DNA of 64,000 bases. Source: Tetraselmis striata. Its lineage: Eukaryota; Chlorophyta; Chlorodendrophyceae; Chlorodendrales; Chlorodendraceae. Location of the stretch: contig VCJN01002362.1 of NCBI GenBank assembly GCA_006384855.1, positions 1-64,000 on the forward strand, written 5' to 3'. A program made the translations under genes and the position numbers. Positions 12,101 through 22,540 of the stretch are shown here, in pieces. A model generated the notes under the pieces. The model made no database searches, was not told the DNA's origin, and saw only the letters and a program-made list of their open reading frames with translations. Every line of letters starts with the position of its first letter. Within the stretch, counting starts at the first letter, position 1.

Positions 12101-15100
12101 AGCCCGCCATCATGGCAGTCGGCGCACTCACCTTGCTTCAAGATGTGCTGCGCGCGGGCGAAGGACACAAAGTCCTGGCCCGCCTCGCTGGCGTCCATGA
12201 GGAAGGTGCTGCCATCCATGGTGGCAACGCTCATCAGCGTGGACTTGTCCTTGATGCCGCTGGAGCGGCTGGGCTGAAACGCCCAGCACAGCGCCATGGT
12301 GGGCCAGGAGTAGGCGCTCCAGAGGCCGTGCGGCTTGAAGTGCGGCTCGCCGTCGCCGCTCGACGCCAGCCGCCACAGGCGCACGGTGCGGTCAAAGCTG
12401 GAGGACACAAACATGTGGCCGTCGGGGTGCCACGCGGTGCTGGTCACCGTGTTGCTGTGCCCGCCCTCCAGGACCTGGAGCATCTTCCACACGACGTCGC
12501 GCTCGCATCTCCACACCCGGATCTTGTGGTCCGCGGCGCCTGTCAGCAGCAGCGGCGACCCGTCCGCCAGGTTCCGCGTGGGCTGGAAGGACACGCTCCA
12601 CACGTTGGAGAAGCAGTTCAGCACCTCGAACTTCTGCTTCTGGCCCGGCGTCTGCAGGCTCTGCAGGTACCCGCGCAGGGGGGTGTTGAACTCCTCCGGC
12701 GGCGGCGGCGGCTCGAGCGTGATTTGCACGTTGGCCACCGGGTACACGTGCGCCGTGCCGTCCCACGAGGCCGAGGCCAGCCAGGCGCCGTCGCCGCTGA
12801 AGGTAACGTCCCAGATGCGCTCCTTGTGCTCCGCGAGCACCATGTGCGGGATCCACAGCTTCTCGCCGGCGGCGTTCCTCATGCGGGTGTAGACGACCAC
12901 CGATCTGTGGACAGCGGCCGGGGTACAGCAGGTCAGCGGGAGAAGAGCATAGCTTTAGGTCCCTAAGTTTAGAAACCTCCGCTTTATAACAATTGTGCGA
13001 AAATGTTTCTACGCAGCCGCCTCTCCGCGCACAGTGTCATTCACCCCACACTTTCTTCTACATCACAACACCATCCAGTACACCCTTCTCCGCGTGCCTT
13101 CCTAACATCGTCATAACACAAAGGTATGCTCCTTTTCAACCCAGGCATGCCATCCCGTGGTTCTGTACATCCTTGCCGGTAAATCGCGCGTGCCTTGAAT
13201 GCCCCATTGGATGTAGGAAAATATGCGATCAAATGAGTTATCATGATTAAGGCCCACTGACACTCTGTTGTCACACCCAATGACACCGAGGGCTTTGAAA
13301 CAAGTGGACAGAAGTGTGTTGCTGAATTAGCTTGTGAGGGCCGGGCGGCGCGGGGCGAGACTCACTGGTCGTACGAGCCGCTGGCCATCATCTCCCCTCC
13401 CGGATGAAACGCGACGGCGGAAACCTCTGCCGAGTGCAGCATCTCGGCCTCCTGCTCCCCGGTGGTGTCGTCCTGGGACAGCACTTGCAGGCACTCGCCG
13501 GAGCTCATGCACCAGACGCGGATCGAGCCGTCGTGGCTGGCGCTGGCGCAGATGCGCTCCGTCGGGTGAATCGCCACCTTGAACACAAAGTTGGTGTGCC
13601 CGGGGCGCGAGTCCCCGCCCAGCGTGTGGCGCAGGCGGCCGTTGCAGGTGTTCCACAGCTTGATGGTGTGGTCGCGCGACGCGGTGGCGAGCGTCTCCGA
13701 GTCCGGGCTGACGGCGACGCTATACACCGTCTTGCCGTGGCCGGCATCGCCAGAGAGCAGCAGGGACCGCTCCCCCAGCTTCATGATGGCAATCTTGCTG
13801 CTCTTGACCTGGTACAAAAGCCCTGCAAATAATCAACAGGCGAGTGCGCGGCAGACAACGGGTGGCTGACAAGACCACTGCTTGTGCTGAACCCGCCCGG
13901 CCCGTGAATGCGCTGTGAATGCCCAGGAAACATAATACGCACACCCTCTACGCATGTGTTCAAAAGCAGAACCCCCTTGATTGCCATCAATTGATTTGTC
14001 ATCATTGATTTCCATCCTGTCAGGGTGTGGGCGGCACGTAAGTTGCAGCCGCGGCGCACCTCCCAGATGCGCAGGGAGCCGTCCAGCGAGCACGAGGCCA
14101 GCAGGTTGTGCTTGCGCACAAACTTCACCGCCGTCACCGCGGCGGTGTGCCCCCGCATCGTGCGCATGCACAGCCGGTGTTGGTGTCAAACAGCGCGACG
14201 CCGCCGCCCTGGCAGCCCGATGCGGCCAGGGCGCCTAGGCGGTGGTAGTCGACGCTGAGCACGGGGTGCATGTGCGCCGACAGCTCGTGGACGCAGATGC
14301 CGCTCTCGACATGCCACAGCCGGACTTTCTGGTCGTGGTTGGCTGTCACCAGGTAGCGGCTCTCGTCGGGGATGCCCTCGCCGCGGTAAAACTCCGCCAT
14401 GTAGACCTCGCGCGCGTGCACCAGCTTGTGCTTCATGACCAGCCCGTCATCAATCAGCTCCCAGATGATGACTGTTTTGTCGTGGCTGGCCGTCGCCAGC
14501 AGGTCGGGCTTGCTGCCGTCGCTGCCGTCGGAGCGCGCCAGGAAGGACAGGCACAGCACCTGCGCGGGCCACGGGGCGGGCGGGCTGAGGGTGCGGCACG
14601 GACCAGCGGCAGCGCAGCGCAGGAGCGGCACCCGGGAGGCAGCCCCGCTCCTTGGAAAACCGCCGGAGGTGTGTCCCCATCGCGCCATTTTATCCCGTTC
14701 AACCGGATATTCATGCATCAATCATTCCCCCCTTGTAATATCCGGTATAGTAATTATACACAATGTGGTGGGTCCAATCATTTTTTTTAAAGAGAAGGCG
14801 GCGGAAGCATGCTCGGCGCACAAGGCAACACGTGCACTATACGAGCATCATGGCGGGTCTCCATGATAATGTATCACGAGAAGCGTAATAACTAACATGC
14901 GAGGATCGCCCTTTCCGCTGCCTCCAAACTGCCAAGTCCCCATAACATAGATGAACCACGCCGTCTGTTTATGAAATGCCCTGGAAAAATCTCAAGGGCA
15001 GGGGAGGGGGGGGGGGGGGGGCACTGGCAGGGCTGCGGAAGTGCGCACCTTATCTTTGTGGGCGCGGATGGTGAGGTGGCGGTCCAGCTCGTCGTGCTCA

Positions 15101-16285
15101 GTCTCCAGGCCCGTCCAGATGGAGATGCTCCCGGCGGCGACGGAGGCGAGCTTGAGCGGCGCGCCCGGCTCCAGCGGCTCCAGGATGGCGAGCGCGGTGA
15201 CGCAATTCTTGCGGTTGCTCTCGCGGATGCGCAGCGCCATGCCCTCACCGTCCGCCAGGATGTCCCACACGCAGACGTCGGAGCCGACCGAGCCGATGGG
15301 CATCGTGTTCTGGTTGAAGCTGGTGATCTGCCCAAACTTGTTGCCGGACTGCTGGCGGAGCTGCGCCTTCATGCTCTCTTCCGTGCCGTGGTGCCCGGTC
15401 ACCAGCAGGCTGCCGCAGAGGCACAGGCACGTCACAGGCGGCATCTCGTTGTCCGTCTCCAGGCTGGCGCACTTCCACTGGCCGTAGTCCCCCGGCGCGC
15501 TCGAGCGCTGCCACACGTTGATGAACCCCGACATGAAGTTGGCGCCGGCGCGGCTGTGGCGGGTCAACGTGCCGCCGGTGATGATGAGGCTGCCCTCCTC
15601 CGCCACGGCCATGCACATGATCTGCAGGCTCTCATGCAGCGCGGTGACCGGCCGGAGCACCTTGGCGAAGCTGGCGCCGAAGGCGCCGGAGAGCATGTCA
15701 GTGGAGGCGGTGCGATTGGGCGCCCTGCGGGTCCATGTCGCGCCGCGGCCCTGCGCCCCTCTCAGGGGAGGCCGCACCGCCCGGCAGTGGCGGCTCCTTG
15801 CGCTCCGGGTCCGGGTTGCGCTCAAACAGCCTGGAGTCGAAGCGTACCCCTGACACGGGGCGCAGCCTTCGGCGAGTCAGACGCTCCGCTGGGCTGCCAA
15901 AGGTGTCGCCCTGCTCCTCGTCCGAGGAGGAGGAGACACACGGGTCCTCGATGAAGGAGATGCCCCGCTTGGAGATTGTCTTGCCCAGCATTGAGCGGCC
16001 GCTCCTGCCCGAAATGGAGGAGCGGGCCGCGCCGCTCTTGACGGACATCGCCGAGGGGAGGTGGTCCGTGAGCGAGCCATCGTTGGTGCGGTAGGGCGAT
16101 ACCGGCTGCACTGGCGTAGTTTCATCTGGCAACCCGTCCGCCGCCGCTTCTGCCTCTAGCGCCACCCCCACCGCCTCCACCTGATGAGGAGACTGCGTGC
16201 CCCCCTCCCTGTCCAGGAGCGGCTCCCCGCTGCTGTCCACACTGCCCTGCTCCTCCAGGCGGGTGTACGCCTCTCGGCGCGCCAT
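7155..16285 (-). CDS. WD40-repeat / TRP-type ion channel fusion protein
   Basis: Likely exons, in transcription order: 16285 to about 15850, 15724-15049, 14559-14038, 13822-13366, 12904-12132, 11849-11655, 11568-11454, 11281-11109, 10997-10551, 9316-9141, 8282-7553 and 7445-7155. The N-terminus is low-complexity and Ser-rich. Exons 2-5 encode WD40 blades (for example SASHDGSIRVW and TASHDKTVIIWEL). A helical pre-membrane region follows, then six hydrophobic segments, a pore-helix-like stretch before the last one, and the TRP-like segment LLNLLIALMGDSY. The C-terminal exon looks coiled-coil. The regularly spaced arginines of a voltage sensor are absent. It should be a membrane cation channel with a cytosolic propeller. 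Apparent frame changes occur near 15705-15850, 14170 and 11770. Confidence 0.85.
9106..9135. repeat. 30-base G run (C on sense strand) just inside an intron
   Basis: The run starts 4 bases after the GT of the minus-strand donor at 9140. It is one of many intronic C runs sitting beside 5' splice sites in this window. Confidence 0.95.
9757..9884 (+). repeat. Dispersed repeat of about 125 bp, copy 2
   Basis: Second copy of the repeat at 6445-6572, here inside the long intron 9317-10550 of the channel gene. That intron also holds a C run (about 9730-9748), a G run (about 9571-9588) and a short CA-rich stretch near 9370. Confidence 0.85.
11424..11448. repeat. 25-base G run (C on sense strand) just inside an intron
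   Basis: The run starts 4 bases after the GT of the minus-strand donor at 11453, as in the other intron of this gene at 9140. Confidence 0.95.
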
Positions 16286-18620
16286 AACCCCCTCCTACCC
16301 CTCCCAGCAGCGCCCGTTGAGTGCGGGGCGCAGCTTACTGGCAGGTAGCGCTCCCCATTTTTACCTGCATAAGTGATAGGGTACGAGGGAGGGGCAGCCA
16401 GTGGGTGCGTTGGACCCGGGAAAGGGGGGGGGGGGGGGGGGGGGGGGCGGATTAGCGCATGTCTTTTGCACACCCCCTTAGCTGCGCCAGTGCGCTCCAA
16501 CTGCGTGCGAAAGCTGCTGCTCCCCCTCCCTCCTCTCGCACTCGCCCGCCCCAGCATCCCCCCAGCATACACACCAACCCACACACCCGTTCTACTGCCC
16601 TCCTCCAGCGCCCACAGAATGTGCTTTCGCCGCCCCTGCGGCCTCTCCCACTGCACATGCCCCCACGTGCCCGCGCGACTCCCACCTGCCAGCGAAGTGT
16701 TCCTCTGGCTGAGGTGGCTACCGACGCAGTAAGCAGGCACGCGCGAGGCGGCCGCGGAATTCCAGCGACCCCCTTCCCCCTGTGGCTTGTATCGCACGTG
16801 GCGCTGCGGGTTCCTGATGCTGTTATCTTGAGTAAGTGCTCGCGGCAGTGCTTGCGCCTACGTACCCAGCCGGGAGGCGCCGTACGTATCAACAGCCAAG
16901 CGCCTGTACCTGTATAGGACCGGCCCGTAGCAGTAATACAGCAAATATAGCAGTCGCAATATGGATTTTAGAATCAGGATGTATTGTTAGCTAGCGACCA
17001 GCGGCCAAGCCGAAACTGAAACCGAACCCGAACCCGGCAGCAAATTTAATTCTGTGCCAGAATTGTGCTATAGAAGTAATCCTTATGTGCTAGTTATCTA
17101 GAGCAAGGGGATACCTAGGTGCAAGATAAACCTTATCCAGCATCAGCATCAGCCCATATAGTCGCTATACAAGCCCATATGTACGGGTACGGGTAAACAG
17201 GTATCGCACAGGTACGCGCAGTAGGCGGTGTACACCTGATTTGTACCGCTGTATTTTAAATACGGTAGATCTCATCACGTAAGGAATACCAGTCGCAGTA
17301 TTTAAAAGGGTTCGTCGGCTGTGCATGGCGGCACAGAACATAAAATATACTTACATGAGCTGGCAGCAGAAGGCGATATCGGAAATCACCAAAATAAAAG
17401 GTAATCAGAAAGGTCCTCTACATCGACTGCGGGGTGGAAGCAGTAACATGAGAAGACGCAGAGTGGGCACGAGCACACGCATCAGACGGGCATCAGAACA
17501 TAAAATGCATCGGTGGAACTGCAACCCGCCGCAGCACAGTACGTGGTGATGCACACGCGCTATTAAGCCTATTAATCCTATATTATATGATGTAGTCGCT
17601 ATCTGTACTTTTAAGATTGATGCCCGTAAGAAGACGAGCAGTACCGTAGGCGATACCTGTAGCGGCTCCCTTATTTGTGTAACGGATTTGCTCGTGCCGC
17701 ACGATCACGGCTTGGTACTCGTACGTAGTCGCTAAATAGATAATTACATGAGCTAGCAGCAGAATAAGGTACTCGTAGTCGCTAATCGTACCCGTACGCA
17801 ACATAGCGATGACACGGGTACTCGCGACCGGTGATGATGGTGATGCTGATACGATGCGCGCGCATTAATCTCGTTTCTCGGACACACCTAGTCGCTAGCC
17901 GCTCGCTGATGTTCCGCGCAGGGCAGCGATTTGAATAATAGTCTGGGCAGTCGCTGAAAACCCGTTCAATAATAGTCGCTAGTTTTGACGCCTGTAGTAA
18001 CTGCTGTCGCTGCTGCGCGACATGCCGCGAACATTCACCTCGCCAGCAGACATGCCGCGAATCTGTAATACTGCAGCTGCAGCCGCTGTCGCCCGTCCCG
18101 ACAACGCACTGTGGCGTTTCCCCTCACTTCTTGTGCAGGAGCTGATCGCTGAGTGTTACCAGGACAGCGCGAGGAGTCGGCGCACGCGCCACCTGAAAAC
18201 AGCCACTCGCATCGGGCTTGCCCGTGCCCCGTCCGCAAGCATGGACACCACTAGACACTACCAGCCTGTACAAGATGACGCCAGAGGTTGGCTGATGACC
18301 TTAAAAGAGAAGAACGCAGAGCTCGAACGACAGAGAACAACGTACACAAAATTCGAGAAGAGCACGCGGGAACGGCGGAAAGATGGTTGCCCTCTGTCAC
18401 CTTCCACCCCAACGTCCTGACCCTGTGGCGCCCTATTTGAATGCATGTGCAGTATGGAAAAGCTAGCCGCGGCATTTTTTCGTGCCACCTCTCACCTGCC
18501 GCACATTCTATGTTTTCATTCTGAGGGTTTTAAGGCAGGGAGCTTCAGCCTGCAACGGTCTATGTGGCCGAGGTGGCGGACTGATACAGATGTTGATGCG
18601 CGTAAACAGCTACTCACACC
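16286..18620. other. Intergenic region with recurrent TAGTCGCT octamers
   Basis: This lies upstream of the channel gene, so 16290-16900 may hold its promoter and 5' leader; a G run sits at about 16424-16447. From 17159 to 17990 the octamer TAGTCGCT occurs six times (17159, 17593, 17726, 17776, 17889, 17983). A plus-strand frame at 18022-18420 has some protein character near its end (MDTTRHYQPVQDDARGWLM from 18241). It could be an upstream exon of the next gene, but I could not join it with confidence. Confidence 0.5.
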
Positions 18621-19407
18621 ATGTCAAAGCCAGTGGTGTTTTGCACGGAGCTGAAGGCCGGCATGTTTCCCGACAACAAGACTGGCTTCAAGGACCCTCG
18701 AGATCCATGCAACAAGACCAATAAAAGCAACGGTGGCGAGTTTCGAACATACAACAGGTGGGCAGTGTGCCTTATCCATGCATACCAACATAAGCTGCTT
18801 GCTCCTTACCACCCATGTTCACCAAGCGCCCTAAATAATCTGAAACTCCTGCGTGCTCCCTGGATGCACCTTACCAGCACGTACTCATCAGCCTACGCCG
18901 CGGTGGATGACTTGAAAGTGAAGTTTCGGGATGATGGCATCCCTATCAGTGCGCAGCGCACCACAAAATCTCTCATGGTATGCATACTGCGTAACCATGC
19001 GCACCGCATAGACGCATGCGTTTTCGCTCAACATTATTGGGCAGCTCAACCAACAATGACTTACTCGCCCCCATATGATATCTCTGTGTGGCAGTCTCCA
19101 AAGCCGCCCTCCCCTTGGGAGCTTTCTGAAGGGAAGCGGATCCGCGCAAAAAATCAGAGGACCAACATTGTGTAAGTGCAAGCCAGGGTGATTTAGCATG
19201 CAATATTCCAGAGAACATCCGGAGGCATACCATCTAACACCGTTTGCATGTGTGTGCAGGTTGGGTGATCCGCGAGCCAAGGACCCCAAATTTTATCAGA
19301 CCACGCAGGCCACTTTCCACATAAAACACAAGAGGATGCTGGCACAGACGAATCCTGGCATTGCCTCTGCTGAAGCCACCATAGCTCACAGGAGACAAGG
19401 GTCATAG
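18621..19407 (+). CDS. Small multi-exon protein of unknown function
   Basis: Exons 18621-18757, 18878-19171 and 19260-19407 join in frame with GT-AG borders to about 192 residues, starting at the ATG of 18621 and ending TAG. An optional internal intron around 18976-19035 and an upstream exon are possible. No enzyme motif is visible. The composition has spaced tyrosines and threonines (TYSSAY, RTNIVLGDP, YQTTQATF, AQTNPGIAS). I associate that style with small axonemal microtubule-inner proteins, but this is an impression and not a family match. The middle exon border is the least certain part. Confidence 0.6.
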
Positions 19408-19788
19408 CAGGGGCAAAGGGCACGAAGCAAAGGGATTGAAATACGCCCCCTTTGCGCCCCCTTGCTACAATGTGATCCTGATTTGATTCCGCCAAGCAAG
19501 GTCTGAAGAGAGTCTTGCGGCGGTCTTCGCCGGTAACGGTGCAATCAGGACGATCCCCGCGTGTATTAGCTGCAAATCATCTCAATCAGGCTGAGTATGC
19601 GTGATTTTTTTTTACGGCCGTGTAGCAAGGCATAACTTCCGCTCCGCGCCATACATTGCAAAGTGCATGCTGCATTGATGATCCACAGTTGCTGTACCAG
19701 CCGCCAGCGTTATCGTGCCCAAGCACCGCCCACATTAGTATGTACAGTCTATTTGTTGGCAAGTGTTTTGGATTCCGGCCAATGTGTT
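19408..19788. other. Short intergenic stretch between convergent genes
   Basis: This 380-base gap lies between the ends of two convergent genes, so it should hold both 3' untranslated regions. I see no TGTAA in the expected place for either, and no other feature. Confidence 0.5.
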
Positions 19789-20670
19789 CTACATATTCCC
19801 AACCCACTTTTCTAGCACATGCAGGGCGTCAAGCGCAGCGTGGAGCTCCCTCTCGTCGCTGTACACATGCCTTATCAGATCGCCAGCCGGCGGAAAGTCA
19901 CCACCGCTCGATGCGCACTCTTCCCCGTAGCTGTGTATCACCTGAGCCATGCGCTCCTTGCACTTCTGCCCCTTGGAGTTGACATCTACGTACTCGGTGC
20001 GCAGCCTGACGATAAAGCTGTTGACATTTTGAGCCGAGACGCCGCGCAGAATGACGGCGATATCCTTTGCCCGACTACCGTCCTGCCGGAGGTACAGATG
20101 GCCGGATATCTCCAGCTGCTCCGCCCATTTTTGCAAGCTGCGCGTATACTTTTGTGGATTGTTCATGTGATCAATCCGTAACAGGCAGTATGATGCTGCC
20201 TGCTGCTGCGCCAGGCATCCTCCCTTCTCGGTCTCCACCACTGACGTGCTGACAGAATCCGCGTGCATCCCTTCAAGGCATTCCTGCGCTACCATCACCG
20301 CGCCGTACAAGCATTCCTGCCCATCCCCTGGAGAGCACTCCGCGTAGGCTTGTCCCAGGAAACTGCGCACTGCATCTTGAAGTACCTCCGCTTGCGCTCG
20401 CCCCATCTCGGTGCACGCCACGGCCTCCAGCGCGGGAGGCTGGTCGGACGGATATTCGGAGGGCAGGGCAAACGATAGACCTGGCTTCAGCTTCGTAGGT
20501 GGAGCACCGCACACGCGGATGCAAACTTCAAGCAGCGGCGGTTTGTCGTCGGCGGACTGTTGACGGAACCGCGAGGAAACCTCGCTGTCGCCGAAAATGT
20601 GGCGCAGCGCGTCCACTTCGGTCAGCTGTCTGTCTATGTTGCTTTCATAACTCTCACTGCAGGAGCACAT
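19789..20670 (-). CDS. RWD-domain protein, RWDD3 (RSUME)-like
   Basis: Single uninterrupted frame of 293 residues. An N-terminal RWD domain includes the family's FALPSEYPSDQPP (YPxxxP) element at about residues 66-78. The second half resembles the RWDD3 C-terminal region, with the conserved-looking stretches LLRIDHMNN and YVDVNSKGQKCKERM. In animals RWDD3 binds the SUMO-conjugating enzyme Ubc9 and promotes sumoylation; whether the algal protein does so is unknown. The usual start is the ATG at 20670. No signal peptide or membrane segment is visible. Lack of introns sets it apart from its neighbours. Confidence 0.8.
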   Translation of the reverse strand: MCSCSESYESNIDRQLTEVDALRHIFGDSEVSSRFRQQSADDKPPLLEVCIRVCGAPPTKLKPGLSFALPSEYPSDQPPALEAVACTEMGRAQAEVLQDAVRSFLGQAYAECSPGDGQECLYGAVMVAQECLEGMHADSVSTSVVETEKGGCLAQQQAASYCLLRIDHMNNPQKYTRSLQKWAEQLEISGHLYLRQDGSRAKDIAVILRGVSAQNVNSFIVRLRTEYVDVNSKGQKCKERMAQVIHSYGEECASSGGDFPPAGDLIRHVYSDERELHAALDALHVLEKWVGNM

Positions 20671-22540
20671 CTCAACTCCTGCCCGCTGTAGGGATTACAG
20701 GTTGGGTCAACTGCGTGATTATGAAAAGCGTCCGCGAAGAGAGCACTGTCCTGCGCCAACCGAGCGAGACAGCTATCTCGACATAAAAGCACACGGGGGA
20801 TGCGACTTATGACCACGCGGTACTGCAGCCGCTACTGCAGCCGCTACTGCGCACGGGTCCGTATGTAGCAGCACATGGCGCCTTCTTATGCACCAAAGGA
20901 GTGTTTCTACTTTTCCGGAAATGACTCCACCGGTGGAGCGCGGGATAGACTGCTTCAATTAACGCCGGATTAAGACAAATCCTTTAGCATTCCGGATGAC
21001 ACAGGTACCCGTACTCGATCCGTCAGCTGTGTCCAGCGCGCGGCAGTTCCCAGCAAGATTGAATTAGGTGTTTTATTGGTCTTTTTGTTGGCGCCCCCCC
21101 CCCCCCCCCCCCCCCGGCTCTCTATTTTGGTGCCCCCCCCCCCCCCCCCCCCCCAGAAATAACTTATTAGCTCATAGTACCGCTTAAGTACTTTGGTCCC
21201 CTAAAACTCATGTTGTAATGACTTAGACACATTTCTGCCATGGGGGGGGAGGTGCTGGTGGGTTGGTGGTGGGCAGTTGCGGTGTGCCCTAGGCTTTCTG
21301 GTGAAGGTGGTTGTGTTTCGGAATCAAAAAACTCAAGCAATTTGTGCTTTTGTTATATAAAACCCATGGCCCTTCATTCAACGCCCGCGTATGGATGTAG
21401 GCTACCAGCAATCTTGATCATTCTTCAAATATATGCATGCCGCATAATAGATCTTGGCTGACGATGTTTATGTACATGTACATGTTTATGTAATATATGT
21501 ATATGTGGAGATATAAATGATTATATGTGTGTATAATTATGTGTATGTGCATGTGCATGTCCATGTATTGACTACTTAGACTACATGCATATTGCGTGAC
21601 AGTCAATTGCACTGACGAACATAAGGCATATTTGAAAATACCTCAATTAGTGCTTGCTATGTACATCTTTAGTTGTGTGTAAATATAAAACTTACACTGC
21701 ACAGTCACGTATGCGTATGGAACACAATCATGCTGCTGATTGCGACTGCCACCGCTGCTGGGTGAGATATTACAGTATTGTGGAAAATCGGCGCGCATTC
21801 CGATGGCTGCTGTCCCGTACACGCCGTGTACCAACAACAATCATCCGTGCTGGATGCCAAGGCGAGTCATTAGGGGAGCTCTGCTCAGCATAAAGTACTG
21901 TTAAGGCCCATAGATTTTGGGGGCGGTCGAAGGAAGGTCCCGCCCCCCCCCCCCCCCCCCCCCCCCCCCTCTCTTTTCCCGACCCCAGGGACCGCGGACC
22001 GCCACCTAACTAATAAAACAACACATTATTCCTTTAAAAATCTTGCCGCCTTCACAGTACCGCGACAACAGCAGGGCGGTACCATCATTTGTTTCTTTTT
22101 GGGAGACTGGGGACGGTGCGCATAGTCGCGTTTCCACCGACGATTCGATTTATCGATGCTTGTATCACCCAATAATGAGGGCAACGTTTATTTTATGTGT
22201 GCCAAATTACAATGATATGAAGTACATCGAATACAATGTCCTCATCGTAAAATGGACACGAGAAGCCGCCTCGTACGGAATTACGCGGAGGAACAGCAGC
22301 GCGCGCAATGCGCGATGATGAGCATTAGTTAATCCTTGGTACTAGTATAGCACCGCCGCCCGCCGCCTGCTTCTAGACCCATCGTCTGGGGGCGCAGCAC
22401 ACTACTCGAAGCCTATCATCACAATTCACCCGCCGCCGCCCCCAACCACAACGATTCGCTCCTTGCGCCCGCCTAGGCTGCGGTCCTCGATTCCCTAACA
22501 CATCCTTCTCACATCCCGACCAAGATCTCGTTGCGTCAAG
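20671..22540. other. Intergenic region with paired C runs
   Basis: This lies between divergent genes, so it should contain both promoters; I could not identify elements with confidence. It holds two 22-base C runs at 21094-21115 and 21133-21154, a 27-base C run at 21943-21969, and an AT-rich patch with a (TATG)-like texture at 21440-21560. The CG-rich stretch 22340-22540 is the likely 5' leader of the GrpE gene. Confidence 0.55.

Noticed and set aside
16452..16917. Possible exons upstream of the channel gene
   Set aside because: Pro/Arg-rich frames on both strands without splice-consistent partners.
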